This document shows, in pieces, positions 43,799 through 57,049 of a DNA stretch of 64,000 bases. Within the stretch, counting starts at the first letter, position 1. Every line of letters begins with the position of its first letter. Position numbers and translations under genes: made by a program. Below the pieces are notes generated by a model, which worked only from the letters and a program-made list of their open reading frames with translations, had not been told where the DNA came from and made no database searches. Source of the DNA: Lumbricus rubellus (Eukaryota > Annelida > Clitellata > Crassiclitellata > Lumbricidae); assembly GCA_945859605.1 (NCBI GenBank), contig OX243814.1, positions 37,198,524-37,262,523 on the forward strand. Direction: 5' to 3'.

Positions 43799-45860
43799 CT
43801 ATGAATAATATTATTGCTACCGATATCTTTGTGCCACCTTTGAATGTCGGATTGTCGGTGGCTACCGTATACATGACCTTCCGCGATTACAATGCTTGGT
43901 ATATTTATTTATCAGAAGTGATTGCAATCATACGCTGGATTAATACTTTACGACATGTAGCGATAAAAAAACTAGTCGTATCCATTATTTACCGCCCAAC
44001 GGTTGCTATAGAGGTCGTTCGTGCTGACCTCGCCTTCCTTGGGCTCTTCTTTAGTGTTGACAAATCATAGCAATCACGCAATGAACACTTAATGGAGATT
44101 GCTGATCGCCCGTAGCGATGAACACACATCGTTCGCCGTCCAAAACAAAGCTAAGACTCTTCGTCATCGTCCGCTACAGTTTTCTGCAGCGCTCTAAAGC
44201 TATAGGCGCCGGGCCCCTGTAGTTTCACGAGCGTTTCTATCGCTTTACGACATCCTATATGATTACCTGGGCTGTTGATGTCGAATATATCTTGCGTCGT
44301 GTGTTTTTTTTAGCTCTAGTAGAACAGAAGGAAATGCGTCTGCGAGTCTAGACGGAAAAAAGTTTTTCTTGATTAGGGTCAGTCCTTGCGAAACATAACA
44401 ATCAGCGTATGGAGACATATTAGGCGTGACAGACATACGCACGCATAGATAGGCCTATAGATGGCCGTGCAATAGCAGGCAAGCGCACCAGCTGCACCTT
44501 TAATGCCATGTGTGTTTGCAGTTCCCAAGGCATTGACAATGAGGTAATGCTTATTATACACATCGAAGGTAGAAAGGTCATAAATCCCACGAGTATGCTG
44601 AACAATTCAACAAATAATAAAAACAAATTGTTGGCTTCAAAACCACGCATAGTCTATACATACACACAATTAAATGCCTAGTCCTTGGTACGTTAGAATC
44701 TCTCTAAAATTGGGCGGAATTCCCATAAAAACGCGTGCACGTAGGCCTACTGTATATACCTTCACAATCCGAACTACTGGCCCTTGGGTAATTATGCGCA
44801 TGTGCAATTGTGCATGTGTAACATTGTGTACGTGTAATTGCTCATTGTAGCCTATATGTGCATGCGTATGTGCATAGTGCACGTGTTCACATACATCATC
44901 AACACACATTGTCGAGTTCTCTGGTCTCTGAATGATCTTGCAATGGACTCTTCACTTACGCATTTCTCTTTCCCACTCTTTATTTCCTGCTGAAAATTTC
45001 TCTATCTAATTCCTTTTTCGAACTTATTCTAAACACCCAAACAAATTCTCAGAAGTCTATGTCTTACATAAAAATCAATTCAGTCCATAGATTCGTTCAA
45101 TGCTAAAGTCTCGTCTGACTAAATGTCTGGTTATGGTTTCTTCCTGATCGCAGACAGAATGATAGAAGTCCACAGATGCCTGCTTCAACCCGGACCAAAG
45201 GTACACCTCCCCCAGCACGTCATCTAGCCTTACAAAAAAAACACGATTCATTCAAATAATATTCTATATAGACTCTATCACTTCTTTAAGGAAAATATTC
45301 AGAGGTGCTCACAATTCCAGCACGAACAATGGAACAGTTTTCAAGTTCTCATAGAATGTTTCAGAGAATCACCTAATTATGAGGTGGCTAAAAATCGCTC
45401 CCATTTTTCTAATGGCATACCAAATAGACCTACTGAATTATAGAATACTTATTAAGATATTTTCTATAGAACTTTGGTAATTGCAACCCGATAGAAATAC
45501 AGACAACAGGATTACGCATAAATTGCATCAACGGCTGACACACAGAAACCACACAGTCCGATTCTGATAAACCAGGGAAGAACTTCCGCTATCGACATTC
45601 GACTTCAGAATCGACAGTACTGTTAGATCTACTCAGACGAAAACAGTTCTCGACCTCGAGTTGCGATCGACGGAATTTCCAATCAAACAGACACGAAAGA
45701 CTCGATGGAGAAACTTTTAGAGCATGAAGACCGTTCAAATTGAATAACAGAAAAGCCATTACTCACACTGACCAATCATGACGACGCATTGACTGACGAC
45801 TCTCTTCCACTATTAATCTCAAATATAATTTGCTGTTACAGTAGCTGCACACACGCATAA
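43421..45860. other. Gene-poor stretch
   Basis: It includes a (ATC/GTC)n microsatellite at 43668-43800, which produces Ile/Val-rich and Met/Thr-rich artefact ORFs. No recognised gene, TIR pair or SINE head was found in the remainder. Confidence 0.55.
43668..43800. repeat. (ATC)n/(GTC)n microsatellite
   Basis: Alternating blocks of ATC and GTC triplets. Confidence 0.9.
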
Positions 45861-45862
45861 AT

Positions 45863-45945
45863 AGGCTATCAGGGAAAATATTGTAAAGGAGGCGACAGCT
45901 ACGCAAACACTGTCGTCTCCCTCACAATCTTTTTCCTGATAGCCC
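45863..45945. ncRNA. 83-nt stem-loop, pre-miRNA-sized (candidate)
   Basis: Two 36-nt arms (45863-45898 and 45910-45945) pair at 30 Watson-Crick plus 2 G-U positions of 36, with an 11-nt loop (CTACGCAAACA). The arms begin AGGCTATCAGG and end AGCCC. Size and pairing suit an animal pre-miRNA, but a short MITE-derived hairpin is equally possible. No expression evidence exists here. Confidence 0.4.
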
Positions 45946-47263
45946 ATCAGATCGCCTTGAAGACAAGAGGTAAAAAGTCGTATGAACAAAACGAGGAAAG
46001 AGACCGAGTTAGAATAAACAGAAAGGGTCAAAGAATGCTGACTGAATGATGGCAACCGCTGAAAAATGTATACGTATGAACCCCATCGAAAAGCTAACTA
46101 CAGTTGGATTAATGTTCTAAACAGGCGAGCATTATTTTTATCGTAAGATTTCGATCGTGTGCATTTCATGATTCTCTTTCTTATCTGCTTATTTATTCAT
46201 TTCTCTACATTCATCGATTACCATGTTAATTCCTCTATGAAGCTTCTAATTTAACACTTTAACGACGGCAGTGTAGCCTACTAGATCTAATGTGAATGGG
46301 AGACCAGAACAGTTAAAATGATAGAAGTTGCTAAAGCGATTTAATTGAACTGGAAGCGCAATGACATTTAGAAGACCAGCTAAAACCACGAAGTGGACAT
46401 ACCGCGAAGCCACTTTATCCAAAATGCAATACGAGCAAAGCAAAAGTGGACTCCGCAGAAAGTGCAAATCTAACGTCTACAGCAGATGCATTGCTATAAT
46501 AGGCCTAATTATAGGTTACTGCCAAAACATCAGAAAATCCATTATTAGCACATATTTCGGCATCAACGTATAATTATCAGCCATATTTGCGTGTAGGCCT
46601 ACATTGTGCACTGTATTACTTATTTTCTGTCTCTTAAACATTGACTAATGACTAATTATATGATTATAGGCTACACCTTGATCCAACTAGCCTAATATGA
46701 ACCAATGCAGTTGTCCAGTAGCTTGTAGCCGCCGATCAACCTCCTCCACATCAGTTAAGCCATACTGGTCATCATAGGACGACAGCTGCTGATGGCGTCG
46801 ATATCTACCCGTTTAATTCATGTTATGGACAGCAGATAACTATGGTCTACGACTCTATGTGCATTAATGTGTGTGATTAGGCTATACGTGGGCACTGGGC
46901 ACGCTGTAGTAGGCTACATGTAACTTTTGTGGGTTTTGTTTGGACAATTAAATTCCGTGATAACAACTGCCGATATATGTGGACCCTGCAGACTTACATG
47001 CATGGTATTATATGGGTCAGAATAAAAAGTATGTTGCATGCACATGTGGGCCTATATTATGATAACCGGTTCTCAAAGAGATACTGGGATTGGAAGATAT
47101 GGTTTGGTCAGTGATCACCCTCGATGCACATGGACACCAACGGTGGAATCAGAGCTGTTCCCGCTGCAAAACGGACCATACATGCTGAAGACAAGCCTCA
47201 AATATAGACAAGGACACATCACACAATGGATATGATGATTACGACGACGACAACGATGGTGAT

Positions 47264-47294
<31 letters not shown>

Positions 47295-47800
47295 TGGGAT
47301 GAGGATGAGCATGATAACACTGACGATGGTGTGCAATGAGTCTGTTATTCTGCATCTTTAGCGGAATTTTCTACTCATTCATTCATTCATTCCGAGCATT
47401 AATATAGCACCCCTTCAAGAAACTAATCAGAGGCGCTCCTAGCCCAACCACGACCAAAAAAAAAAGACTCGAGAGACTTGTAGAACCCAGTCGGATGGAC
47501 CACAAGTAGACATCTTTCCACTTATGATTAGATTCATATTATCAGTAAAGAGAATCGATTAAATGTCGACGATTATATCGTGCATTAAGCAGACGATTGA
47601 GTGCTAGACTTAGCGCAAAACTGCGATTGATTTTGCTTATTACAAGTGACGCTCAGTCCATTGCGATTGTTGCTGTACATCCAGATTTGACCAGAACTGC
47701 ATGAACTGACTTTGCTGATACTTGTTACCCTGATTCCCACTCAGTCTATTCACGGAGGTTAATTATTTATTTATTGCTATTGAATGGCTTTCTATACGAA
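45946..47800. other. Gene-poor stretch
   Basis: It has a (GGA)n run at 47262-47293 and an (ATTC)n run near 47375-47392. No convincing exon or mobile element is seen. Confidence 0.5.
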
Positions 47801-47801
47801 G

Positions 47802-47970
47802 TGCATCTTCATGGGCGGAGTTTGGTTTCCGTTCTTGGAGGGGCTAATGCCTTCTTAGGGGGGCTAAGCCCGGAAAAGCTATAATTTTCATGGTGAAAAA
47901 GCTGAATCTGGGCCTTTGGGGGGGGCTTAGCTCCCCCTAGCCCTTGATAAACTCTGCCCATGTGCATCTT
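47802..47970. mobile_element. 153-bp hAT-like MITE
   Basis: The element at 47810-47962 has ends CATGGGCGGAGTTTGG and inverse CATGGGCAGAGTTTATC, and an exact 8-bp TSD TGCATCTT at 47802-47809 and 47963-47970. Inside are GGGGGGCTAAGCCC-type stems. Confidence 0.87.
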
Positions 47971-49750
47971 CATTATATCTTCTAAGCTTAAGTGTCTACT
48001 ACATATTGCTGCGCTTCGATAAACTCCTCTGTCGCTGGAACGTGCACATGATAGTCAACTCTCTTTGACGCATTACTACACTACCGGTACATTAGTTTAT
48101 TTCTTGATTCTTGCGTGTATAAGTCATCTAAACGTCAAGTAAGATTGTGGTTTTTTCATTTTTAATACGCATTATTCGTGTTCCCAACTATTCATGCATT
48201 TCAATAATACGATGGCATTATATTACTTTGTAAACATAATGGATGGTTTATTACTAGGCCTACAGTCTACAGTGCATGGACAAAGTTGCAAGCTTTCCGC
48301 GGTATAGGCTAAATACGGCGCTTGGATTTTCATCTTCACTGTAGGCCTACTACCGCCAACTTTGAAACCATCCCCCACGGAATCGCCGTCTCTACAGACC
48401 TCATTTTGGCCTACCACTGATTTTACCTCTGGAGCATTAGCTTAACCGCGGTGATACCCCTTTCCCTATTGCCGTATGGTTGTCTATTAATTCGGAAATT
48501 AGAATGGCATTAAAGCGGAAGACTACGAAGAGAATGCGCTAAGAAGAACAGCCGAAAGTTTCTCTCGTAAGCCTATCACCAGTTAGCCTATACGCGATAG
48601 GCTATCACAGACAGCTGCAACTGAGCGATGTGATGAAATGTAGACCAATGCTGTAATAGGGGCCTACTTATTATAATTAGACTGCAGTGTCTTAAAAAGT
48701 CAATGCTGTATTCACTTTCGCTGGTTTGAATGTGCCCTCTTGATTGCGCCCATTTGATTGAGCCTTTTGATTGTGCCTTTTTGATCGTGCCCATCAAATT
48801 TTGATTGCGCCCTTTTGATTCTCGCCTCTTTTATAGGCCTATCAAACCGGGATAATACTCAGAGGGCAGATGAAAACAAGTTTTAGTGCACGTTATCTAA
48901 CTTCTTCGGGCACGGCCAATCCTCTGTCAAATTGACTCGAAAAGAAACTGTGTTCGGGCCGTGGAAATGAGAAACGAAATCTCCCTCTCAGCATCAATTG
49001 CTCGAACGAAATGTCTGTGTTGTAATTGAGAGAATTTGTAACGCACCCAGCGCATCGAATCCACTGCGATTAATCGAATGTGACGCCGCATAACTTGATT
49101 TTCGGCACGTCGGTTTTGTTCAGGCTTTAAATTCCAAGATCAGAGACGTTCATTCGTTCAATGATCATGAAAATGGGTGGATTTAGTAGACACGCAGTAA
49201 TTCCTTTCGAGGCCCTACTGCATCGACTCCAGCATGGTCTTTGGTTGTTTGGACCGGAAGTTGCCTACGACGTGTCTTCGACGTAAACATCGGCCAGTAC
49301 AGTACGTAATTCGCACTGGGTTGAGTACGAGCTGTTCATTTGGGCGTACTTAGAGTTATGGCAACGTGTTTGTTGCGGTTGGTTACGCTTCTTTCATATT
49401 ATTATGTGCTAATGTGCAGCGGTTTCTGGAATCGTAATTTTACATTCAATCATACTAAAGCGCTGTTTAAAAGGTGTGGACTGATGCTTTATCTTATTCA
49501 CAGCGTTGCGACGAGTCAGTGAGATCGGTTGGAGAGATAGGCGTATATAGGTTATACCGTGCGAAGAAAACCGCTCCACAATGTATTTCTCTTTGTGTTT
49601 AGTTGAGAAACACAGCAGAATAATTAGAGTCGCTAATTAAGACGGAATCTTGGTTCCAGGGTTGAAGACAATTATATCCATTGTCTGAAGTGAAGACCCG
49701 ATAGTAGCAATAAAACCCACTGCTGCTGAAGATGGAGCAGATAGATGATT
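47971..49750. other. Gene-poor stretch with a short minisatellite
   Basis: An imperfect 14-17 bp repeat (TTTTGATTGTGCCC-like) covers about 48733-48830. Nothing else is identifiable. Confidence 0.5.
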
Positions 49751-49767
49751 TACAGATAGCCTAGATG

Positions 49768-50020
49768 ACAGACAGACAGACAGGCAGGCAGACAGACAGA
49801 TTGGCAAACAAACAGAAAAACAGAGAGGCAGACATTAGAAACAGACAAATAGATTAACAGACAGACAGACAAGGCAGACAGGCAAACAGACAAGGCAGAC
49901 AGGCAGACAGACAGACAGATTGGCAAACAAACAGACAGACAGAAAAACAGACAAGAGAGACGGACATTAGAGACAGACAAACAGACAGACAGAAAAACAG
50001 ACAAGAGAGATGGACAGTAG

Positions 50021-50056
<36 letters not shown>

Positions 50057-50225
50057 TGACTGACTGACTGACTGACTGACTGACTGACTGACTGACATGA
50101 CAGACTGACTGACTGACTGACTGACTGACTGACTGACTGACTGACTGACTGACTGTCAACTTTTTGTCAAGACAGATACACAGGCAGACAGGCAGGTAGA
50201 CAGACTGACCGAAGGACAGGCAGAC
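49768..50225. repeat. (AGAC)n and (TGAC)n tetranucleotide arrays
   Basis: CAGA-rich arrays with a nearly pure (GACT)n block at 50050-50155. They yield Ser/Val/Cys-rich spurious ORFs. Confidence 0.92.
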
Positions 50226-50797
50226 ACTGTGTGACATTTGTCCAATTACTTGTGATTCTTGTCGCGTGGCAAAACAAGGATAATAATGATCGAGAATCTG
50301 TCATGCCATATTGCACGCGTTCCTGTATTTTGTCGCCGTCTTCTTTCTATAGGAGATTCCGAGCGATGATCTGAAGGTAATGCGAGTCGGTCTGTCGGTC
50401 GGTCTGTAGAATCGACTGAGACTAATAGGGCAAGTCTATTATCGGACCAAGTTCGAATGATGTTCCGAGTATGATGCTGGCCTACATTATTGCTTCTACG
50501 GTTACTTTTTTAAAGCCGTGTTTCGCAAAACAAATTTGCGATGCTTTACGGCAGAAGCGGATTGCAATTTGTCGCGAGACTGGAAGCCATCAGTGGACCT
50601 TAAATCAGAGCACGATTTGCTTGCTGCTGACAAGTCGTTGAAATTTAAGTTTGAGTAATAGACCAGTTTGCTGTCGTTAAAGTTAGAAAACGTTGCAGAA
50701 ATTCCTGTCGACGAAAAGATTTTCTTTAAAAAAAATAATCACAGATAAATAAGCGCAGAATTGTAGATGTCCTTAATCTAGGCTCGTCATTGACAAA

Positions 50798-50926
50798 CAG
50801 AGACAGACAAACAGACTGACAGACAGACAGACAGACAGATAGACAGATAGACAGACAGATAGACAGACAGATAGACAGACAGATAGACAGACAGATAGAC
50901 AGACAGATAGACAGACAGATAGACAT
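50798..50926. repeat. (AGAC)n/(AGAT)n array
   Basis: Alternating AGAC and AGAT tetranucleotides with a higher-order 16-bp period at 50840-50920. Confidence 0.92.
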
Positions 50927-51240
50927 TCATTGAGAAGAAGACAATAATTTCTCAAGCAAGCCCCGAGAGGTAACGATGAGTGTAAAGAAGTCTGTAATCT
51001 AGACGCCTGCTTGGGGGGGGGGGGTCGAATCAGATTTATGGGGAGGGAAGGGCGGGATAAACGGCCGTTTTGGGTGAAAGTCAATCGCTGAGGCAGACAT
51101 CGATGACACCCTGTCTTTGTCCGGTAATTTTCCTGACGAGTTAAAAAAAATCTTTCTGTTAAATTTTAGAGAAACATGCAAATCCCGGTATTAAATTCTA
51201 TATTTTAAATTTAATTAGGCCTACCTTTTCTCAGTATATC

Positions 51241-51342
51241 GTTGCACACGGCCGAGGTCCCTACGCGGCGACTTGAGGTGAATTCTAACCTGCAACCCTT
51301 CGGCTGCATGGCGACGAACAAACCCCTACACCACCGCGCCCC
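51241..51342 (-). mobile_element. tRNA-derived SINE head
   Basis: The reverse complement starts GGGGCGCGGTGGTGTAGGGG (A box TGGTGTAGGGG), then a degenerate B box (GGTTAGAATTC) and CACCTCAAGTCGCCGCGTAG, the same family as the SINE at 25240. Confidence 0.72.
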
Positions 51343-52044
51343 ACGTGTTATCGGCTTCTTGTTTCATGACCTCGGCATATGCTGGCATGTGATAGGTCCG
51401 TTTCATCGTCTTCTCATTCATCAACCGATTGTGTGCGGTCGATGTACTCATTACAGTTGAGTTGTGTAAGATAGAGAGCGTTGGGGTAGCAGAAATTTAC
51501 GAAGAGACTCTGACATGGAGTGGATTTTAACCTAATTTGACGCCGTCTTGTGTCCGTCGTTTTTGCAGCGCGTCCGGTTCTTCGCTCTGCGACGAGTGGG
51601 GGAGAAATCCTCGTTCAAAGGGCTCGGTTGGCTGCGAGGCAATGACCTTCTCTCAGAGCTGAGGATATTATTGCTTCTAACCAATCAAACAATCACTTCA
51701 TAAATCGTCGTAGTCTTTCTACTTGCTCCTACAACCGTCCCCTGTTACCGGTGCAAATGCTATGGTCCCTAAAGGGTATGTATTCCTTTGTCCATATTAA
51801 AAATTTGTTTACTTTATGTGGATAACTCGCTACATCTACATAGAGCCGAATGCAATCAAATTTGTGGTTATGGTTAGTCTTAGCCATTATAGCCATTGAA
51901 ATTATTCGCAAGAAACTGCTAGACAAAGATTGTTTGTGGTGCAAATGCTTGGCTCACTCGAATGCATCGGGTAGAAAATATGAAAATATTGACGGAATAC
52001 TTTCTTAACTTTGGAGGAATTATCATGTGTCGTGTGTTGGATAG

Positions 52045-52045
52045 A

Positions 52046-52076
<31 letters not shown>

Positions 52077-52720
52077 CTATCTCTCTCTCTGCCTGTCTGT
52101 CTGTCTCTCTGCCTGTCTGTCTGTCTGTCTGTCTCTCCGTCCCTGATCTGCATTAGAGTGTCATCGGGTTGGCATCGATTGGTGACCCCTGATAATTCGT
52201 TGGTTGATTGAACACAACCGAATCGATTGATCGAAGAATCTTCAGGACGTCCGCAAGGAAAAGAAAACAGACACGCGGGACGTCCTCCGCAATTTTCTAC
52301 ATGAACAACAACTATTAGTCGTGTGTCCATCTCTATATTTATTCGTCTCTCCCTCATCTCGTCTTCTGTGTATCCGTCCGTCCTTCTGTCTCTTTGTCTG
52401 TCTGTCTGCTTCTCTGTCTGTCTGTTTATATGTTTATCTGGCTGTTTGTCTGCCTGTCTGTCGGTCTGTCTGTCTGCTACTGTCTGTCTGCTACAGACAG
52501 ACTGCTTGTCTGTCTGCTTGTCTCTCAGTCCAATACTGTCTGTTTGTACGTCTGCCAGCTTGCCAGTCTGTCCACTTGTCACTTTCTCTGCTACTGTCTC
52601 GCCGGCGGTTGCTTGTCTGTCTGCCTGCTTATCTGTATGTCTGCCTGTCCCTCTTGTCTTCCACTGTCCGTCTGTGTACCTGTCTCTCTTTCTACTTGTC
52701 CGTCTACTATATTATATGCT
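52045..52720. repeat. (TC)n and (TGTC)n arrays
   Basis: A pure CT run and TGTC array at 52047-52135, and a longer degenerate GTCT-rich region at 52380-52720. The Ser/Cys/Val-rich frames here are artefacts. Confidence 0.88.
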
Positions 52721-52929
52721 AATTCATTTGCTTGCATGCCTGTCTACCAACCGGTTTGTTCTTTTGTTTGAAAATTCTTCTACCCTTTCAACCACCTTCT
52801 TGTATCAGTCTGCGTATCTGCACATGTACGTTTTCATCCATAAAGTGTGCATGCAAGTAATGGCCTCATTCTGTAAAAAGCTTCCCAGTGTAAACATACC
52901 GAAATATAGGCTAAAGGTCTGCGCGTCGT

Positions 52930-54160
52930 TATGATACTTATAATAATATGCATGTGCTTGTATTTGTGTGGGTTTGTCAATGTAATTTATATTCATGGAA
53001 ACGACAAAAATGGCATACACAATCTAACATTATACGATTATATGCAATTTATGCATGTAGGCCTAATGCACGTGTACCCGGTAATTTGCGGTTTCATAGC
53101 ATTACAGAGGTTCAATGGACGTGTTGAAGTGACGCCCCAGTAAGATCCATGGAAAGACCAGAACGTTGGTGAGAGACGATATTATAATCTGCAGCACAGA
53201 GATATTCAAATAATTATTGTAAGTCTGCGTACATGAGAAAATGAATGTTGGAGATTTCAGGCGTAACATAATGTTGAAGTGCGTGAACGTAAACTTAAGG
53301 TAGAAGTGCTTGAGATAACAGAAAAACGACAGCCAAGCTTAGGCCCAATATAAATGTAATTATAATAATATAGTAGACGCAACATAAAAAGAGATACGGT
53401 GTTAAGCGTAGCACATTATTATAAGAGAGATTTATCGTAACACAAATTAAAGAGAGATTAAGGATGACACAAGAGTAAACAGGCACAGAAGAAAATATCA
53501 AAACGCATGCGGGGATAGTCAGAGAGCAATTATGCTTAATGCACGCGATATAATATATATTTTATATAGGCTTAAATATTATTCACGCTAAAATAATTAT
53601 ATTAGCCTATTTTGTCACCACAATGTGTTCCTCTTCAACAACCGTTTTTTAACCGGTCTTTTACTTTTGCGGCCAATTTAATTCACGGAAATTCTCCACT
53701 ATTAGCCTACCAGACGATAACATTTCTAAGGAACCCAAACGCTGTCCATTGCAAACGGTACAAACATTGTTGTCTGGTTATTCATCTGATTTCAGTCATT
53801 AGCTTTCTGAAGAACGACACTCGATATCAGCTTATGCCACTTGTCATAATCATGAAACGTCTCAGCAGAACGACCAGCGCCAATCCATAGACCTCTTGAC
53901 TTTTCCAGCTTGAACTAGATATTATTCCATCAGTACCCGGAAAACCCCGACCAGTGGGCGAGTCCTCCTGTGTGACACGTGACCTCTGTGGCCAGCGCAC
54001 GATAACCGTCGATAAAGCATTCGAAAACGACGGCGAAAGAAACAAATAACGTATTGAGAGCAGAATGGGTTTCATTGGAAGTCTGAGCGAACAGAAATAC
54101 TGTAGGCTAGCCTACTAGAAAAATATTCGATCAATATCTAGATGCCATCATGAAGTATTA
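52930..54160. other. Gene-poor AT-rich stretch
   Basis: No ORF with recognisable domains, no simple-repeat array and no TIR pair was identified. Confidence 0.5.
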
Positions 54161-54164
54161 TTGA

Positions 54165-54428
54165 CCAAAAACCAGGGCTGAAAGTGGTTTGGAAAAGTTG
54201 CCGGGTCTGAATTTGGCGGACGAGCACGCCTTTGACCCGTAAATTTTTCTGACGACCTTTTTTTGTCAATTGCCTAAAATTATCGAAAATCCTTTAATTT
54301 TTATCTAGTTTTGACACCTGGCGACCTTTTTAGCGACCCTGCTGAGACCCGGCAACAGCAGGTCTCGAAAATCGATGCCGGCTCGCCGACCCGGACCCAT
54401 CCGGCTCACTTTCAGTCTTGCCAAAAAC
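54165..54428. mobile_element. 248-bp hAT-like MITE
   Basis: The element at 54173-54420 has ends CAGGGCTGAAAGTGG and inverse CAAGACTGAAAGTGAGCC, with an exact 8-bp TSD CCAAAAAC at 54165-54172 and 54421-54428. No ORF is present. Confidence 0.87.
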
Positions 54429-54554
54429 GACGCTACAGAAACGTGCTGCCATCTTGGACACGTTCGACATGATACACAATACACATCTACCGGACTTTCT
54501 ACCCTTATAATAATTACTTATTAGTATTTTATTTTATTATTATAACTAGGCCTA

Positions 54555-54735
54555 ATACCAAAACTTCTAATACTACTATGTTACTGCTGCCACTACTACG
54601 ACTACTGCTACTACCACTTAGTCTAGGCCTTCAACTACTACCGCTGCCACTACTGTTGCTACAAATACTAAGCTTACCGGTACTAGGCTACTACTATAGT
54701 TACTGCTACTACTACCTCTACTATTACTACAGCCA
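54555..54735. repeat. Degenerate (ACT)n microsatellite
   Basis: ACT/GCT/ACC triplets of the same general class as the CUB-cassette arrays, in the opposite strand sense. Confidence 0.75.
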
Positions 54736-55635
54736 CTACTAAAATCGTTATTATTGTTATATGTAGGCCCTATCATTTTTAATTGCTTCCCTCGCAAAAT
54801 GCAAATGTAATTAATAACGCGCATGTTGTTTTGTAGATGTACAATATTGTTTGCACCCATGCACTAATTGCTGTGGCGCTCATGAATGTAATTCCCTGTA
54901 ATTCGCGATGCCACTGAAAAACTGGTTCATGGATATGAGCTTAATAACCGGGGCTATACGTAGGCCTACATCAAATTAAATCTGACAAGAGCCTGATCTG
55001 GAGATTACGGCTGTAATTGCGTTGCAGGCATAACTATTTGGCTATTTAATATTTATTATTATCATTGCACGTTCATGACCGCACCGCATGGCTTGCAAAT
55101 GAACAGGAGAAAAGTGTTTTAGGCATATATACAATAATTATTTATACATATACAAAATAAATAACTCTTGTATGATATATTGGCTATACGTACAATTGTA
55201 CATGTATATATTTAATATATATATATGTATCTATTATGACTCAATATAATATTTGATAATATTAAATTTTTATGTCCCCCATTCCGTGCACCAAATGTAT
55301 AAATGTAGGCTATATCAATATACATAGTAATCAGAAAACATCTAAATAATAAAAGTCTATTAGAAATCAGGACTAACTTCAATATTGACTCATACACTAA
55401 GACCAAAGCACACTTAATCATATACCCTTCAGGTCATTGCACCATGGCGAAATGACCAACGGGTGGGTCTGTAAGGGCAAAGCTTCAGACAATTTGACAC
55501 CAGGCTACGACCTACCATTTCTGAATACAGCATAAAGTCGTATCTGTTATTCACATATGCATTGTAATGCATGACTTTTATGTATGGCACATATGCACGC
55601 AAACATGAATGTATCCCATAATTGTGTACGTGTGT

Positions 55636-55905
55636 ATGCATGTATGTATGTATGTATGTATGTATGTATGTATGTATGTATGTATGTATGTATGTATGTA
55701 TGTATGTATGTATGTATGTATGTATGTATGTATGTATGTATGTATGTATGCCTGCATGCATGTATGTATGTATGCATGTATGTATGTATGTATGTATGTG
55801 TGTATGTATGTATGTATGTATGTATGTATGTATGCATGCATGTATGTATGTATGTATGTATGTATGTATGTATGTATGTATGTATGTATGTATGTATGTA
55901 TGTAT
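55636..55905. repeat. (GTAT)n microsatellite, about 270 bp
   Basis: Nearly pure GTAT array with a few GCAT and CCTG interruptions; open in all frames on both strands, giving Met/Tyr/Val/Cys and Ile/His/Thr artefact ORFs. Confidence 0.95.
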
Positions 55906-56562
55906 ATTGTATATATGTATGAATGTATTATATGTATGCATGCATGTATGTTTGAATATGGACTCTTGTTTGGCAGCTGAAAACATGTATACGCTCGACG
56001 ACGCTTACTCCGTGCATAATGGCACATTTTAAAGATCTGTTGACATTTATGCATCGCGTCTGGTGCGTTGTCTCTTATCGCTGGCACATAAAAACCGCCG
56101 ATGAAAATGTTGTTTATTTGCACAAATCAAACGTTGTTTTGCTCATCTCGACCACTGGATCCGCAAATGTTTTTAGATGCAATTCATTCGGATTTTGGTC
56201 CTTCGGAACTGCGTGAACCGGAAGTGCTTTTCTGGCATATTATTTTGGTTAAATATATATATATATGCCATGAGTTATTAGTTACCCAATTATTTTAACC
56301 AGATGATGACGCATCCAATGCTAGCGCAGCAGCTGTCTTCAACTACCCAGAATGACTATAGTGCGCCTTGTGGGGAAGAGACCGTCATTGCTACACGGAT
56401 TGCCAAAGCACATGCATGGAGGCAGGAGAAGGCACCTGCCCCCTGGAATGTTGAAACCTATTTTTCTAACTCCTGCTCTTTTGTTTTTTATCAAATTTAT
56501 TTGCACTAAAGAAACTGTATTCACAATAAATGGGATCCCGCAGAAATTTTTGTTGGATTGGT

Positions 56563-56800
56563 ACCAGGGGCGCAACCAGAACATTTTCCTGGGGGGGTGC
56601 TCAGAATTATCGAGGTCAATGCTGACTAGGGTGTATGGGGGAGCATCGTAAGCTCCCCAGTGGGGTCTGGGGCGGAGCCCCAGAAACCAACGCATTTTTA
56701 AAACTATTGACATCAACTAGAGCGCGTTTCAGGCTCTTGTTTGGCAGCTGTAGCCTTTTTATGACCGACAAACTAATGAAAACTTATGAAAAACATGGGT
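56563..56800. mobile_element. hAT-like element, left part
   Basis: It begins CAGGGGCGCAACCAG and shares AGCTCCCC, GGGGTCTGGGGCGGAGCCCC, CAACGCATTTTT and AGGCTCTTGTTTGGCAGCT-like stretches with the inner element at 27650-28363. The right end was not found. Confidence 0.62.
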
Positions 56801-57049
56801 CATGACTTTCAACATGTCCTTTCCCATTTGTTTAGATAAGACAATGGGTCTTAGACCTAGGTCTATTATAGCTCGCGAGTGGCAGCATTAATAACCAGTG
56901 TTTAATATAGCCCCTGCTCCAATAACCAGTGTTTTATCTAGTGCCTTCTCATCGAATCATGGTTTCTGGGGAAAGCGAGCATCCGACGGAAAATCTCCGA
57001 AGCACGTGGCGTCGAGAGGGCACGGGTTTTTAGGAGGGGATGTACCCTC

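Noticed and set aside
43573..44070. 165-codon + ORF with Ile/Val runs
   Set aside because: The first half is the ATC/GTC microsatellite and the remainder has no recognised domain.
45819..46055. 78-codon minus ORF with hydrophobic segments
   Set aside because: It overlaps the 83-nt hairpin, is short, and has no recognisable domain or splice partners.
49750..50237. Ser/Val/Cys-rich ORFs resembling membrane peptides
   Set aside because: They arise from AGAC/TGAC tetranucleotide arrays.
55428..56123. Large ORFs in all frames rich in Ile/His/Thr or Met/Tyr/Val/Cys
   Set aside because: They come from the (GTAT)n array; no biological protein is supported.
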